The notes under the pieces: generated by a model
What the model was told of the DNA's origin: nothing
The model's database searches: none
What the model saw: only the letters and a program-made list of their open reading frames with translations
NCBI GenBank assembly: GCA_036362985.1
Contig: JAYGXS010000003.1
Coordinates: 87,405,657 to 87,469,656 of the forward strand
Source of the DNA: Ligula intestinalis
Lineage: Eukaryota > Platyhelminthes > Cestoda > Diphyllobothriidea > Diphyllobothriidae
Length of the DNA: 64,000 nt
Direction of reading: 5' to 3'
In this document: piece after piece, positions 52,328 through 63,325 of the stretch
Position numbering within the stretch: the first letter of the stretch is position 1
Layout of the letters: every line of letters starts with the position of its first letter
Position numbers and translations under genes: made by a program

Positions 52328-52872
52328 GCAATACAGTAATATAAGGGAGGGTAGAGTTAACGAAAGTTTTAGGCAAACCAATCAGTAGTAACAAGGGGGA
52401 GAGAGGGGGGAGAGGTGTAAAAGGATCAAGGGGGATTAAGGGGATCAGATTCTAGTCTTAATTGGGGACAGAGAAATGGGGTGGGGGGAGAGGGGAAGGG
52501 GAAGGTGTCAGACAATTAGTTCATGTCATCCAGTGGTCCTCGTCTCGGGTTATTTTTTTTGGGTTGTGTGAGGACGCAAGGTGTCAACGTCTTGAGACTG
52601 TGTCGGTGGCCTTTGGCTGCTTGATGCCGCTGTCTCATCATTGTTTCGCGGCGTAGTAAGAGGCGTGAGGGCAGATTTTGAAAAGGCATTTGGCCACGGG
52701 AGCCTTAGGGCCGCTACAAATGCTTTCTGCACACATAAAATTTGGTTTGTGAGGCGAATGGCGACTGCTTCTGCCGTCGCAATTATCCGCTGACGCAGAA
52801 ACTTAGAGTGTTTAGCCGGAACTTTGTAGACGACTCTAAATGCTTGGTTGACGTCTACCCGATGACTGCTGT

Positions 52873-53190
52873 CTACCAAACGAGCTCTCTCATGCACTTG
52901 GATAGACGTCTAATCGTTCGACCAATGTAACTTGCCCCACAGGAGCATGTAAAGTTGTAGATACACATTGATGTGGTCTGGAACGGCAGTCTATCCTTGC
53001 CTTCAAGGCGAAGAAGTGGAGTGCTTGAGAACAATAATCTTAACTTGGCTTCTGGATATGTACGCGCGATTGCAGCGTTCAGACGAAGCTGTAGAAGTTC
53101 GCTTGCTGGATCACCTTGAAAAGGCAGTGTAAGAAATACGATTTTCTTCTCAGCTGTCGGTACCTCCGGTCTTGGTGGACGTTCCTCCAT
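52873..53190 (-). pseudogene. PLE-4 connector and GIY-YIG start
   Basis: Continues the frame of the RT fragment (441 bp offset). Contains ARTYPEAKLRLLFSS, RLPFQTTSMCIYNFTCSCGA and SYIGRTIRRLSK. Paired Cys before YIG fit the PLE endonuclease. A frameshift at about 52,890 cuts it. Confidence 0.75.
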
Positions 53191-53229
53191 AAACTTATCG
53201 ATGAACTTATCGGGGAACCCATTTTCTTG

Positions 53230-53631
53230 TTAGGTATTTTTAAGCAGTGCGAGTTCGTCCTCCAGTGTCTCTGGAGAACATATTCGCCTAGCTCGGTTCG
53301 TGAGGCAGCGGACTAGGCCTCGTTTCTGACTTAGTGGCACAAAACTGTAGAAGTTAGTGTATTGCCCTGTCCAGGTCTTCTTACGAAATACACTTTTAAT
53401 TATTGATCCATCAGATCTTTTACTAAGGAGGACGTCCAGAAAGGGGAGGCACTGTCTGTCCTCTTTTTCCAAAGTGAAGGTTAACGCTGAGTGCACCTGT
53501 TTCACTTTATCTAAGAATGTGTCAAGCTCAAGTCTTCCGTCTGCTATTATAAATATATCATCCACATAGCGAGCATAGGCTGGAAGGTCTTTTATAATAG
53601 GAGAAAGTTTGTTGCTCTCAATGTTGCCCAA
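53230..53631 (-). pseudogene. PLE-4 RT fragment with YVDD
   Basis: 133 codons contain YARYVDDIFIIADGRLELDT and LPFLDVLLSKRSDGSIIKSV, the end of the PLE RT domain. One stop (TAA at 53,230) interrupts an otherwise continuous frame into the next segment. Confidence 0.8.
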
Positions 53632-53841
53632 AAATATCGGCTAAAAGAGGTCCAAGCGGTGATCCCATCGCTGTCAATCCTTGGGACCCTATTTGATGGA
53701 AATATCTCTGCAGTTTCCTCCCAGGAATGCAAACCATGAAATACTCCGGCCATTTGGTCGCAAGTGAGTCGCAGGAGAGTCAAAAAAGGACAAACAATTT
53801 TATTGTGAAAAACGTTCCGAAATCAATTCGGCCGATGGAAG

Positions 53842-54762
53842 TTGCCATGCAATTTCTTCTACTCCTGTGGATTTAAATATAAAATAGCAGATGCTATTTG
53901 GCTGTCATCTCGCAGTTACAACCCACCCATTTTAGTCAAGCTATTTTCACCCATTGAAATTGACTTTATTATTAAACAGCAAGAGCTTGTTTCCAAATAT
54001 CTAAAAACTAGAAAGTATTTCCTATGTCATGATCTCACCCCAATGGAGCGAAGAATAGCGTCGAGGTCTTCTAATAAAGTCGTAAATTCACCACAACCGG
54101 CTCAAGTTCTTGGTCGTAGCCTTAAGAAGCCTAGGGAGCCATGTACAATTACTCCTGGCAAACCTGGGTTACTGCTCCCCAGTACTGGAACTCTCTCCTG
54201 CCCCTGAAGTCACCAGACATCCCCGTCTACTTCCGACTTAGATACTCCCCCAGTTGCTATGGCTAATAATTCTGGTAGCCCTCCTAAAAATTCTGAAAAG
54301 CCCTCTAAGTCAGGTAGACCAACAGCTTCGTTAGTATAACAGATTCCCCCCAAACTTTCTATTAAATCACCCAATTCAGGTCGTCGAACGAGTGGGATCC
54401 GTAACTCAACCATGAGCATGCAGCCTTCCCAAACACTAACTAAGCCTAAACAACAGGAAGTTAACAAAAATACAGGTTACCCTTCTTACCAAAACTACCA
54501 TAATAGGCCAGGATATCCACCGCTTCATCCTAATAGTTACCTTACCTCGCCCAACAGCCTCAATTTTCCGCCATGGTTTTCCCGATTTCCCAGTTGCTAT
54601 CAACAAGCTTATCACGGTATTAATCATTATGGCCTGTCGATTTCACAGAGCTATCTACCGGCAGCTTTGAGCTATCCCCCCAGCCTTCGTATGCCAACTG
54701 TCCTGATCCAGTTGGTGGCTATTCTCCAAATTCCAATTCAATTACCCACCTCTAAATTTTGA
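53842..54762 (+). pseudogene. LINE E1 ORF1 remnant
   Basis: The first part (121 codons) has IKQQELVSKYLKTRKYFLCH and DLTPMERRIAS, a phrase that precedes low-complexity regions in ORF1 of such LINEs. The second part (from 54,412) is rich in Pro, Tyr, Ser and Asn (SLNFPPWFSRFP). Broken by stops near 54,207 and 54,338. Confidence 0.6.
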
Positions 54763-54786
54763 TAACTTAATACAGATAACCCTAGT

Positions 54787-55014
54787 TTGATTACTCGATC
54801 TAGATTAAATATCATCGTGCTAAATGCAAGATCTGTTATAAATAATATGGCTCAACTTAGAAACATTGCGTTTGAGCTGAAGCCAGATGTTATATGCATT
54901 ACAAAGTCGTGGACCCATCCACTAATTTCTGATGCTTTACTTATTATAGACGAGTATGATTTCTACCGCCAAGACCGCCTAAAAAGCGTGGTGGCGGTTG
55001 TCTTCTCTATGTAA
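54787..55014 (+). pseudogene. LINE E1 endonuclease N-terminus
   Basis: 75 codons start with RLNIIVLNARSVINNMAQLR, then KPDVICITKSWTHPLISD and YDFYRQDRLK, the first catalytic region of APE endonucleases (N, E changed to K in ITKSW). A frameshift follows at the GGGG region near 55,000. Confidence 0.7.
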
Positions 55015-56298
55015 CAGCTATTTTTAAGCATTTCTCATTCGAACTAGATGCTTAGTCATTCTAAGGCAATTTCTGCTTTGCATCCATTATCCTGTCTTCC
55101 CGTCAAAAGGCGATTATTGGCTGCATTTATTATCCCTTTACTCATCATTCGAAGATGAGGAAAAGCTTTGCGATATAGTTGGGCTGATTTTGGAGACCGC
55201 CTTTGACGCTAAGTCAACGCTCTCATTCCCGCAGATGGACCCGATGCCACTCGTAATTCCTTTAGGATTATTGCACTCCCATTTAGCTACACTTCGAAAC
55301 ATTCTCATTTCTTTGCCTCCAAATATGCTTTCCTCTGGAATAATATTCACCACAAAAAAGGGCCATCGTCTAACTTAGCACTTTTTCAAGTCAAATTACG
55401 TAAAAAATTAACTTCGGAAGCTATAAAGTCCTTGTCATCCGACTCCTTCCCAAGCACACAACTTTTGGACTTTGAAAAGGGTCCCCCTGGTATCTGAGGT
55501 GGTTATGTTTACATCAAATATTTTTCCATACATGTCTATTTCTTCCTCCTTTGCGTGATATTTGCAAAGATGTTTCATCCACTTCTTTGTCCAGTCATCA
55601 TTGCCGTTTTCTCCATTCGCCGTTTTACAACGCTGACAATAGGCTTCATGGTCTTTAGTCATGCTCGTGGCGGTTCTGCTTTTTTCGCCAGCTCGTCACT
55701 TAAATCCGCAGTCAACAAGGTCACATCTCCGGCGTTTCGTTGATGATCAGGTGACCTCTGCCGTTCTCTCATCTGCCTGACTCTGTTGTTCGCGATGGCC
55801 TCCTCCGGTCTCATCTCCCTGATGGTTGATCATAAAGCCAGTCGGGTGGTGTAACAATGGTGAACGACAGCCCTTGCTGTTATATGATTTCTCCAATAAC
55901 AAGAAGCGTTTCCAACCCTCATTCGTTCTCATCAACAGTCCTGTCTCATTTGCACTACAATCAATCCTCTCAACCAACCCCCTTAAGTTGGTTGAAGCAG
56001 TTTTTTCGCCTACGTTTAGTTTTTTTGAGCAAGGGTTCGCTAAACTTTGCCCCGGCTTTAATGGTAGAAGTTTTTTTTCATGCTTCCTCTTAAGTTCAGC
56101 ATGCGTTGACTTCTATTTAAAAACGACGATATGTTGGTGAATATGAATTAATCTACCAAAACTACCAAACGCTCCCGCTGTCTCTGTGGTTGTTTCATGG
56201 AGAGCAGCATTGATCAACTTTGTATTTATTTTTCCGCAGCACTAAGTTTACAATGACGAGGCCCTCTGGGCCTAAAATATTTATTTATTTTTTATTGC

Positions 56299-58530
56299 TG
56301 GGGATTTCAACTTTTCCGAAATTGATTGGTCATTGAACTGTTGTCCATCAAGATTTCAGTCCTTCCTATATATCATCAATTTTTCAAACTGGTCTCAGTT
56401 GGTCTGTTCCCCAACGAGGGATCAGCATATTTTAGATTTAATTTTCACGCACAAAATTTTCCCCATTTTCGATGACTACGATCAGAACCTCTTCCAAAGT
56501 AACTATACTTTAATCCATTGTTGTCTTCCACTTGCTTCTACGAAAATGGCTGGCACCGTTCGTACCTATCATGCTTTTGACCTAGCTAATATTAATTTAA
56601 TTAACAACTTCATGAACTCACTAGACTGGCAGGAGCTTTCCTCCACAAACAGTTCACAATTGTTAGTGACTTAATGATGGCAATTTCAAATAGAATTTAA
56701 GAATTGGTGCCGATAAAAAATGTTAAGCCTTACATTTCGGACCCTACCGTTCCTCACTTTCTATTGCCCTGACTAAAGAAATTTCAAAGACAGTTGAAAG
56801 ATCAATCTACTAGTTCATTATCTGTGCACCACAGAATCGCAGAAATTTTTGAAAAAGCGTCTAAAATTCGGCTTGCACGTGACAAACAGAATGAATCCTG
56901 CGCACTCAGCGAGTTAAACTCTACAAAATCTATTGCCCAGCTGTTCCGTCGTCGGTCTTCTGCTTAACGAGGTCACAAAATATCCCCTTTACTGAATGAA
57001 CAACGTTTAACGGTTTAATGCATTCTTTGCAAAGCTTCTTACGACGGAATCTGAGTAGGTCCCGTCGTTCCAGCAATTCTCAGTCAATACGATCAGTACC
57101 ATATATTTCTCCATGAAAGTAATTCGTAAGCAAATTATCCGTCTGAAAAACTCGCACTCCTCGGGAACTGACGGTATTCCAAACTCGCTTATCAAGAGGG
57201 CATTGAGCTTCCCGCGATTGCTAAGTCATCTTTTCTCAAACTTTCTTCTTAACGGTTTCTTTCCTGACTCATGGAAGACATCTATTTATTCTTTCAGTCT
57301 TCAAGTCAGGATCTCGTTTGGACGTAAATAACTACCGAGGTGTTTATAAAACCCCGGCCATAGCCAATCATTTGGAAAAGATCATTGCTTATCAAATTCT
57401 CGATTTTTTGTAGAAAAGAAACTATTAAACGCCTCACAGCATAGATTTCTACCTCGAATATCATGTTCAACCTGTCACTTGGCATTACTTAACCTCGTAT
57501 CTTCACTTCTTAATGAACAGCAATCCGTCATTTTGATTTACTTTGACCATAGCAAAGCTTTTGAAATGGTGCCGCACAGGCGTCTTTCAGTGAAACAAGA
57601 AGCCATAGGTATTAGGCCTCCTCTCCTTGATTTCATTCCTTCCTACCAGTCTTACTGCAACCAGAAGGTATAAGTAGGCAATAGCTACTCAATTACTCAG
57701 CCGATCACGAGTGGCGTTTTACAAGGAACAGTTTTAGGTCCCCTCCTTTTCATTCTTTACGCAAATGAAATTTCAACAGTGCTAAATAATTCGGAAAATT
57801 TCATTTATGCTGATGACCTTAAGTGTATTTACTCATTTTCTAAGGACACGGCCAGTACTTGTGTTGATAAAGGTAACGCAGACTTGCGTACTCTCTCAAG
57901 ATGGAGCGCAGCATGGCAGATGTAGTTTTCTCCATCAAATGTAGTTTAATGTGTTTTGGTCCTGCAAAGCTTCCTGGACCCATTATCTTCCAAAATAATC
58001 CACTGTTAGGACGATCTACTATAAAGGATTTGGGTCTCACTTACACGAATAAGCTTGCATTATCACCTCACGCAGCTCAAATTTCTGCCAAAGCCACACG
58101 GATATGTGGCTTTACATAGCATTTTTTTCCTTCCATATATGAATATAAAAATAAAGCGCATGTTTTTTCTCCATATGCTAGAATACCGCTGTCCACTTGT
58201 TGGCCTTATGAACAGGAATGACCGTAGTTAGACTGAAAAGGTTCAGCAAATGTTCACTCGTAAAAATTTTCGCTTTCAGGGTCTAGTATTTCTTAAACAG
58301 ATAGATGTCAGTTAGCAGACATTATATTTCTTTGGGTAAGAAGACTCGAAGCTGGTATATGCTTTCTGCTTCACGTGAGCAATAGTTCTAAACCCCCCCA
58401 AATTAGCGCTCTCATTCCGGTAGACTGACCTTACGCAACTCAGTACTCTTCCATGATAATTTTACCATCCCGTTGCTCCACATCCAACTGTTCTCACTTT
58501 TTTACTTCCAAATATGCTTTTATATATTTT
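56299..58530 (+). mobile_element. CR1-like LINE (E2), 5'-truncated in the endonuclease
   Basis: Begins with AGDFNFSEIDW (GDFN endonuclease motif, about 56,297-56,330), then QHILDLIFTH, and a linker. RT pieces are LKNSHSSGTDGIPNSLIKR (57,140-57,200), FLLNGFFPDSWKTS, VILIYFDHSKAFEMVPHRRL (motif A, 57,528), GVLQGTVLGPLLFILYAN (motif B) and FIYADDLKCIY (motif C, near 57,800). The C-terminal region continues to HFFTSKYAF near 58,520. Multiple stops. E2 starts directly at the end of E1. Confidence 0.8.
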
Positions 58531-58557
58531 AGAACATAAATTGGCGAACACACGTTT

Positions 58558-58579
58558 GTTTTCGATAAATTCTCGTCAG
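58558..58579 (-). ncRNA. Hammerhead-like core
   Basis: The - strand reads CTGACGA, GAATTTATC, GAAAAC, close to the PLE-4 motif at 52,305-52,327. Conserved strands intact, stem II short. Confidence 0.5.
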
Positions 58580-58760
58580 GCTTTAAATTTGTATGGTATG
58601 AATAAACGATGGTGGTTGATGGACAGATGAACTGTTCTCGTTGTCACGGTGGGGAGGAGGGAGGAGGAAAGCGGTGGGGGGAGTTTGGGGAGTTGAGCTC
58701 AGAGTGTCAATGTCTAGACGGCACGGCGTCCAAGACCACCGATAAGGTGTGCGTGGCTTT

Positions 58761-58784
58761 TATATGTATATATATATATATCTA
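58761..58784. repeat. TA-rich microsatellite
   Basis: TATATGTATATATATATATATC-type run separating two PLE terminal remnants. Confidence 0.85.
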
Positions 58785-58834
58785 TGTATGGTAACGGGGG
58801 TAAGATGGCATTTGGGGTAACTTGATACAGAACA

Positions 58835-58860
58835 GTTTCGGGCTTATTAGCCTTCATCAG
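58835..58860 (-). ncRNA. Hammerhead-like core, relative of the one at 31.1 kb
   Basis: The - strand reads CTGATGA, AGGC-TAATAA-GCCC, GAAAC. A 3-bp GGC/GCC stem II with a TAATAA loop and intact conserved strands. Flanks (for example AGCCTTCATCAGCC, GTAAC-rich side) also resemble 31,060-31,140. Confidence 0.62.
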
Positions 58861-59530
58861 CCAGGCATAACCCTGAACAGCAGCTGGTCGGACAACATAA
58901 AGGAACGCACTCACAGACGGCGCAGTTGGTCCACCACTTTGGAATTTGGAATTTATATTTTTCAGCGCCAATACGGCACTACCTAAACGAAGTTAATTTC
59001 GAAATATGACAATATGGGCAAGAAGACGTAGAAAGTCGTAATAATTTCAGCAGAAATTGTCCTTCTGGGGCAACATTTAGCAATGTTTTGCAGGTAATTT
59101 TGAACTAAAAACGAAAACTTATGGAAGTTAAACCAACTCTTACAGTGAAAATGGAGAAAGTGCTCAACAGGCCTCCATGTTCAAAAAGTTCGCAAGAGAA
59201 AAAAAACTGCTTAGGAAGATAGAAGAAGGAACATAGTAGTAGAGCAGAAAAAGGTGTGGGTGGTCTGATAAAGGTGAGTATTCAACGAAACTGCAGCATT
59301 TTAGACTGAGTACTTCCGCGTGGCTTCGTTTGATTCAGCAGTGGTTAATGGAAACATCTAGGTTCTTGGGGGACACGAGGCAGAGAGAATAGTTTCAAGC
59401 GGATCTTCTAAATTCTCGATGGTCCTTTCTCGGGGTCATGGAGAAAGCTGCTCGGAAAAGATGAGGAGAATAGAAGGTTAATAGAATCAGTGTTAAGATA
59501 AATGTGCAGTCTCTGTTTGAAAGCAGACAG
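58861..59530. other. Unassigned spacer
   Basis: No recognised element. On the - strand it lies 3' of LINE F and could contain its untranslated end. Confidence 0.35.
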
Positions 59531-61020
59531 TCAAGTTAACGACCTAATTTCAAATGGCAAGTTATTCCAAAGAAAGCTATATCTGGAATCAAAAAACAAA
59601 AAGCGTTTACATGAGGAAGATGCAGGAGGGGGTATAACAAGTGCCGAGTTTCTTAGGTTGTAGGGATGGCTGACGGGGGTAATGACAGAAGTCCTGGGTA
59701 AATTTGTGCAATTATTAAGCCGAAAAAGGAGACAAAAGCCTGCTTCCAATCTCCTGACTCAAAGGAACCTTTGTTTTGTTAATTGACATCTATTTGAGTA
59801 GCAAGTATTAGAAGCTGTCGGATACAGCAGTTTTCGTGTGAACTGTTTTTGAATTTGTTCAATTTTTGAACGGCTAACTTCATTCATGAGACCGAAAAAT
59901 GGGCAACAGTATTCTTAAATGGGGAGAACGAACATACGATAAAGTCTTAATTTCATTTCAGGAAGATAGAAATCATAAGAGATAAAGCCGCAAATCTGTG
60001 CGGCTTTGGCTGTAATTCTATCGGCGTGAGGAGAAAGGTCTAATTTATTGGTGAAGCTTAATCCTAGGTCCTTGATACTGGAACATTCAATCATTGGGTA
60101 ACCTTGAAAAATATTAGGTTGTGGCAGCCTTTCAGGCCCAAAGCACATATATCGGCACTTAGAAGGTGAGAACTCCATCTGCCATGTTGAGCTCCACGTC
60201 GAAAGAGCGTGCAGATCAGAAGGAATTTGTTCTAAGCATCTCGCGGCCGTAGATTTAGAGAAGGAGTAAACACACTTGAGATCATCTGCATAGCTATAAG
60301 ATTGGGAGTGTTAAACACTCAATGAGATATCATTTATGTAAAGCAAAAAGAGCAGAGGACCTAGCACGGTACCTTGAAGGACACCACTCAAAATTGCGGT
60401 AGGAGTAGAGTATGAGGATCCTACTAAACCTTTTGTTGTCGATTTGAAAGATAAGATCTGATAAAGTCAGTAAGTGGACTACGAAATCCTATAGCCTCTA
60501 GTTTGGCTAGGAGCCTCCTGTGAGGAACGTTATCAAATGCTTTACTAAGGTCAAAATAGATAACTACCACAGATAGATGATCATTACGAAGAGAATTCAG
60601 TAGATTTAGAAAAGACATATGACAAGTTTCACAAGATCGGTCCGGTAAAATGCCATGCTGCGAGGAGCTGAGAATGTTATTATTGATGCAGAAATCCGTA
60701 ATTTTTTGGCAATTGGTTTTTCAAAGAGCTAAGCCAGAGAGGACGTTTTATGAACACCGGGAAAATTGTGAATATCCGATCGGGGACCAGATTTAAATAC
60801 GGGAATTATAATAGAAGTTTTCCAGCAGTCCTGGAAAAAGCCATTCTCAAGAAACACTGAAAATAACTTACTCAGTAAGGGTGGGAAATCTCTTAATTGT
60901 TTGATGAGTGAGTTTGGAATGTTATCAGTTCCTACCGAATGTGAATTTTTAAGACGACTTTTTTCTTTTTTGAATACAGGTGGGTGAGAAATTAAGAGTA
61001 CTGAGATTTGAATCACACAC
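59531..61020 (-). mobile_element. CR1-like LINE (F), same family as E1/E2
   Basis: - strand pieces in order: LKNSHSVGTDNIPNSLIKQL with FLENGFFQDCWKTSIIIPVF (61,016-60,729), HGILPDRSCETCHMSFLN and VVVIYFDLSKAFDNVPHRRL (60,618-60,424), GVLQGTVLGPLLFLLYIND, YSYADDLKCVYSF (near 60,290), then SPSKCRYMCFGPERLPQPN (60,178-59,915) and HPYNLRNSALVIPPPASSS (59,749-59,531). 5'-truncated and broken by stops. Confidence 0.82.
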
Positions 61021-61040
61021 TTGTGTATATCAGGCGGGTG

Positions 61041-61213
61041 TCTGGCAGGTGGTCACCCTTTGGGGACCTCTGTTTACCTCATGAACTTTTACCCTCCAAA
61101 TGCTGTAACCCCCAAATTCTGTCATAACCAACCCTTCATTAATGCTATTATGACTTGGCTGGAGTCGGCCTGGCAGGCGGTCACCCGTTGGGGACCTCTG
61201 ACCACCGCATGAA
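61041..61213. repeat. Two direct copies of a 45-bp unit, 129 bp apart
   Basis: CTGGCAGGTGGTCACCC..TTGGGGACCTCTG..CATGAAC occurs at 61,041-61,085 and 61,170-61,213 with a few differences. Function unknown; it lies between two oppositely sourced LINE fragments. Confidence 0.7.
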
Positions 61214-61574
61214 CTTTGTTTAGTTTGGAAGCCCAACTGGTCGGTGTTTGCACATTTCTGAGTGAATATATCTATCTGTATATTTAAGGGTAACAGACAA
61301 GAAAGGCCCTTGAGGACCCTATTAATGTAACACAAACAAGGTTGTTCTTACAGTTAATGTGCAGTCAGGGGGAGCGCATATGACATCAAGACAGAATTTT
61401 GAGAAAATTTTCACGGAAAAGAATAAAAACAGTCTACAACCAGAAAGGTTGTTCACAATTTTGGCAGTAGGAAATCGCGTTGTGAAAGTCGCCTTTTGTC
61501 AGACAAAATCACATCAAGTCTTATTTAAAATTCCGCAATTGTGTCAACGGAAACCGTCGCGCTTGTTGCAAGTT
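61214..61574. other. Unassigned spacer
   Basis: An 81-codon forward frame (61,359-61,604) has no recognised motif. It lies 3' of LINE G on the opposite strand and may include that element's tail. Confidence 0.35.
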
Positions 61575-63005
61575 CTAAGGCCGGACCAAGCGTTGACTAA
61601 ATAAATATTTTCGGAGGTCTAATCGGGTGCGGTCGTTTGTGAACTTGTAAGGATGGCCACGAAGGTGATTAGTGGTGGCTAATGGGAAGAAATCCTCCAA
61701 TTTTAGGGAGGAAATGTGGCCCCGGATTATCCAGAATGTCCAGAGAAGGCTGCACTGAACGTTCCTGTAAGACAAAAAAGGTCAATTTTGATCAATCTCT
61801 CCTGATATGGTAAGTCCCTGAGACCATTGACCATCTTTGTCGCCCTGCGTTACATTTGTTCAAGAAGCTCCATATCCTTCTTTAACCACGGTGTCCAAAC
61901 TGGCATTCCGTATTCAAGATGTGGTCTCACGAAGGCGCCAAATATGCTTCCGAAGAGTTCAGGTGGAAAGATTTTGAACGCTCGTCTGATCCAGTGCAGG
62001 GTACTAGTTGCCTTCTGGACGGACTTTTCACAGTGCTCTGTTTGCATCATGTTCACGGTTGTCCATATACCGAGATCTTTGTGCGTCTCAACTTCTTTTA
62101 ATGTGGTACCATTGATAAAATAACTGTGTTTCGGCGGCACTTTTCGCCCCGGGCTTATGTGTAGAACAAGACGCTTGGATACATTAAGGTTGAGTAGGCC
62201 ACGTGGACGACCAGATAACCAGTTCATCGATATTCGATTGTAATCTCTTTGCGTCATCGGTGTACCTAATTTCAGCCCATATTTTTATGTCATTCGCAAA
62301 CATGACAGCTGCGCAATCAAGCTCATTGAGGCAGTCATTTTCGTAAATCAGGAATAGCAGTGGACCTAAAACTGAGCCTTGTGGTACACCACTCTCGACC
62401 TTTGTCCATTCTGAGGTTGAGTTTCTGACAACGACCCTCTGTTCTCTGAGGGACAAGAAACTACTGATCCATTTATACATTTTTCCTTGAATTCTCACGT
62501 CCCAAATCTTCTGCAGAAGAAGACTGTGTGGTACACAATCGAAGGCCTTTTTGAAGTCGAAGAATATAACATCAATTGGATAGCCTTTTTCTGCGGCCTT
62601 TGTCCTTTTTTCCTGTGAGTAAAGAGCACTCGTGAGGCAAGAGCGTCCTGGGCGAAAGCCATGCTCTCCATCACATAGTGTTTTGTTGCTTACGAGGAAA
62701 AACATTAAACGCTTCTTAATAATGTACTCCATTACTTTGCACGCGATGCAAGTTAGACTGACAGGACGGTAATTTGTGCAAACAAGTCGTGAACCTCCCT
62801 TTTAGATCAAAATGACGTTTGCCCACTTCCATTATTCTGGAAATTCGCCTTCGTCAAAAGATTTCTGGAAGATGGCAGCCAGGGGCTTGCATCATTCGTT
62901 AGCTCATTCTCTTAGTGCTTGTGCAGGAATTTTGTAAGTTTTGGTGATTTGGCAGTCTTAAGTTGGAGTAATTCGGCCTTGACAGTGTTGTGTATGGAAC
63001 AAGCG
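61575..63005 (-). mobile_element. CR1-like LINE (G), 5'-truncated
   Basis: - strand reading: a decayed block LLQLKTAKSP and FQKSFDEGEFPE near 62,980-62,830, TNYRPVSLTCIACKVMEYII, DGEHGFRPGRSCLTSALYSQ, VIFFDFKKAFDCVPHSLLLQ (motif A), GVPQGSVLGPLLFLIY (motif B), VMFANDIKIW (motif C), HKDLGIWTTVNMMQTEH and FVRPHLEYGMPVWTPWLKKD. Motif C has Asn in place of the first catalytic Asp. One frameshift near 62,200-62,250. Confidence 0.83.
62184..62732 (-). pseudogene. LINE G RT domain with altered catalytic motif
   Basis: 182 codons hold the RT palm. Motif A is FFDFKKAFD, motif B SGVPQGSVLGP, motif C MFANDIKIW rather than FADD. Loss of the first Asp would be expected to abolish polymerisation. Confidence 0.82.
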
Positions 63006-63089
63006 TCCACTGTAAATTAGGGTGTCTACTAAATTATCAATTTTCTAAAGCAAGTTGCGTTAGCATTTAAATTTGGAGAATTAAAGTCG

Positions 63090-63325
63090 CTACTCTCTAT
63101 TTCCTTTCAAAACACGAAATTTGCAGATTTCGAAAAGGGTTCTCCTGGCATTTGAAGCTATTCCCAGTATACGGTGATCGCTATTGATGGTTACCACTCG
63201 GATGCTCGTGGACTCTGGAGTCTGGTGGGTCACCATTAATTTTTCTAATTGGACTCAACTGGTTAGTTCCCAAACAAGACAGAAGCATATCCTAGAACTG
63301 ATTTTCACAAACGGTATTACCCCTT
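63090..63325 (+). mobile_element. LINE E-family debris
   Basis: 63,104-63,154 reads NTKFADFEKGSPGI before a stop, matching the C-terminus of E1 (LDFEKGPPGI). 63,235-63,325 resembles 56,370-56,460 of the E2 endonuclease (CTGGTTAGTTCCCAAACAAG). Two short pieces from different parts of the same LINE family lie in unnatural order. Confidence 0.55.

Larger units (their letters stand above)
52260..53795 (-). mobile_element. Penelope-like element (PLE-4), 5'-truncated
   Basis: On the - strand: a motif B relic MGSPLGPLLADIF (53,675-53,635), RYVDDIFIIADGR (YVDD) and CLPFLDVLLSKRSDG, then a stop at 53,230. The same frame continues to GKDRLPFQTTSMCIYNFTCS and CGASYIGRTIRRLSK (GIY-YIG start). After a frameshift come HERARLVDSSHRVDVNQAFR and a C-terminal tail to 52,550. 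A hammerhead-like core lies at its 3' end. The 5' break is near 53,790. Confidence 0.82.
53842..56298 (+). mobile_element. CR1-like LINE (E1) with large internal deletion
   Basis: ORF1 remnants (53,842-54,762) are followed by an APE endonuclease start (54,787-55,014, NIIVLNARSVINN, KPDVICITKSW). The endonuclease reading continues to about 55,195, then jumps to the protein's C-terminus (HFFASKYAFLWNN, LDFEKGPPGI) near 55,280-55,495, skipping all of RT. A 3' region ends with GTTTACAATGACGAGGCCCT, GGGCCTAAAATATT and a TTTA-rich tail at 56,298. Confidence 0.72.
58531..58790 (-). mobile_element. PLE-4-type terminal remnant
   Basis: Contains a hammerhead-like core and downstream G-rich DNA with TGTCAATGTCTAGACGGC and AAGACCACCGATAAGG, resembling the 52,300-52,620 region (TGTCAACGTCTTGAGACTG). 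No PLE coding remains. Confidence 0.55.

Noticed and set aside
55435..55977. Reverse-strand frames near 55.5-56.0 kb as a host gene
   Set aside because: They lie in the probable 3' region of LINE E1 and have no recognised domain or splice pattern.
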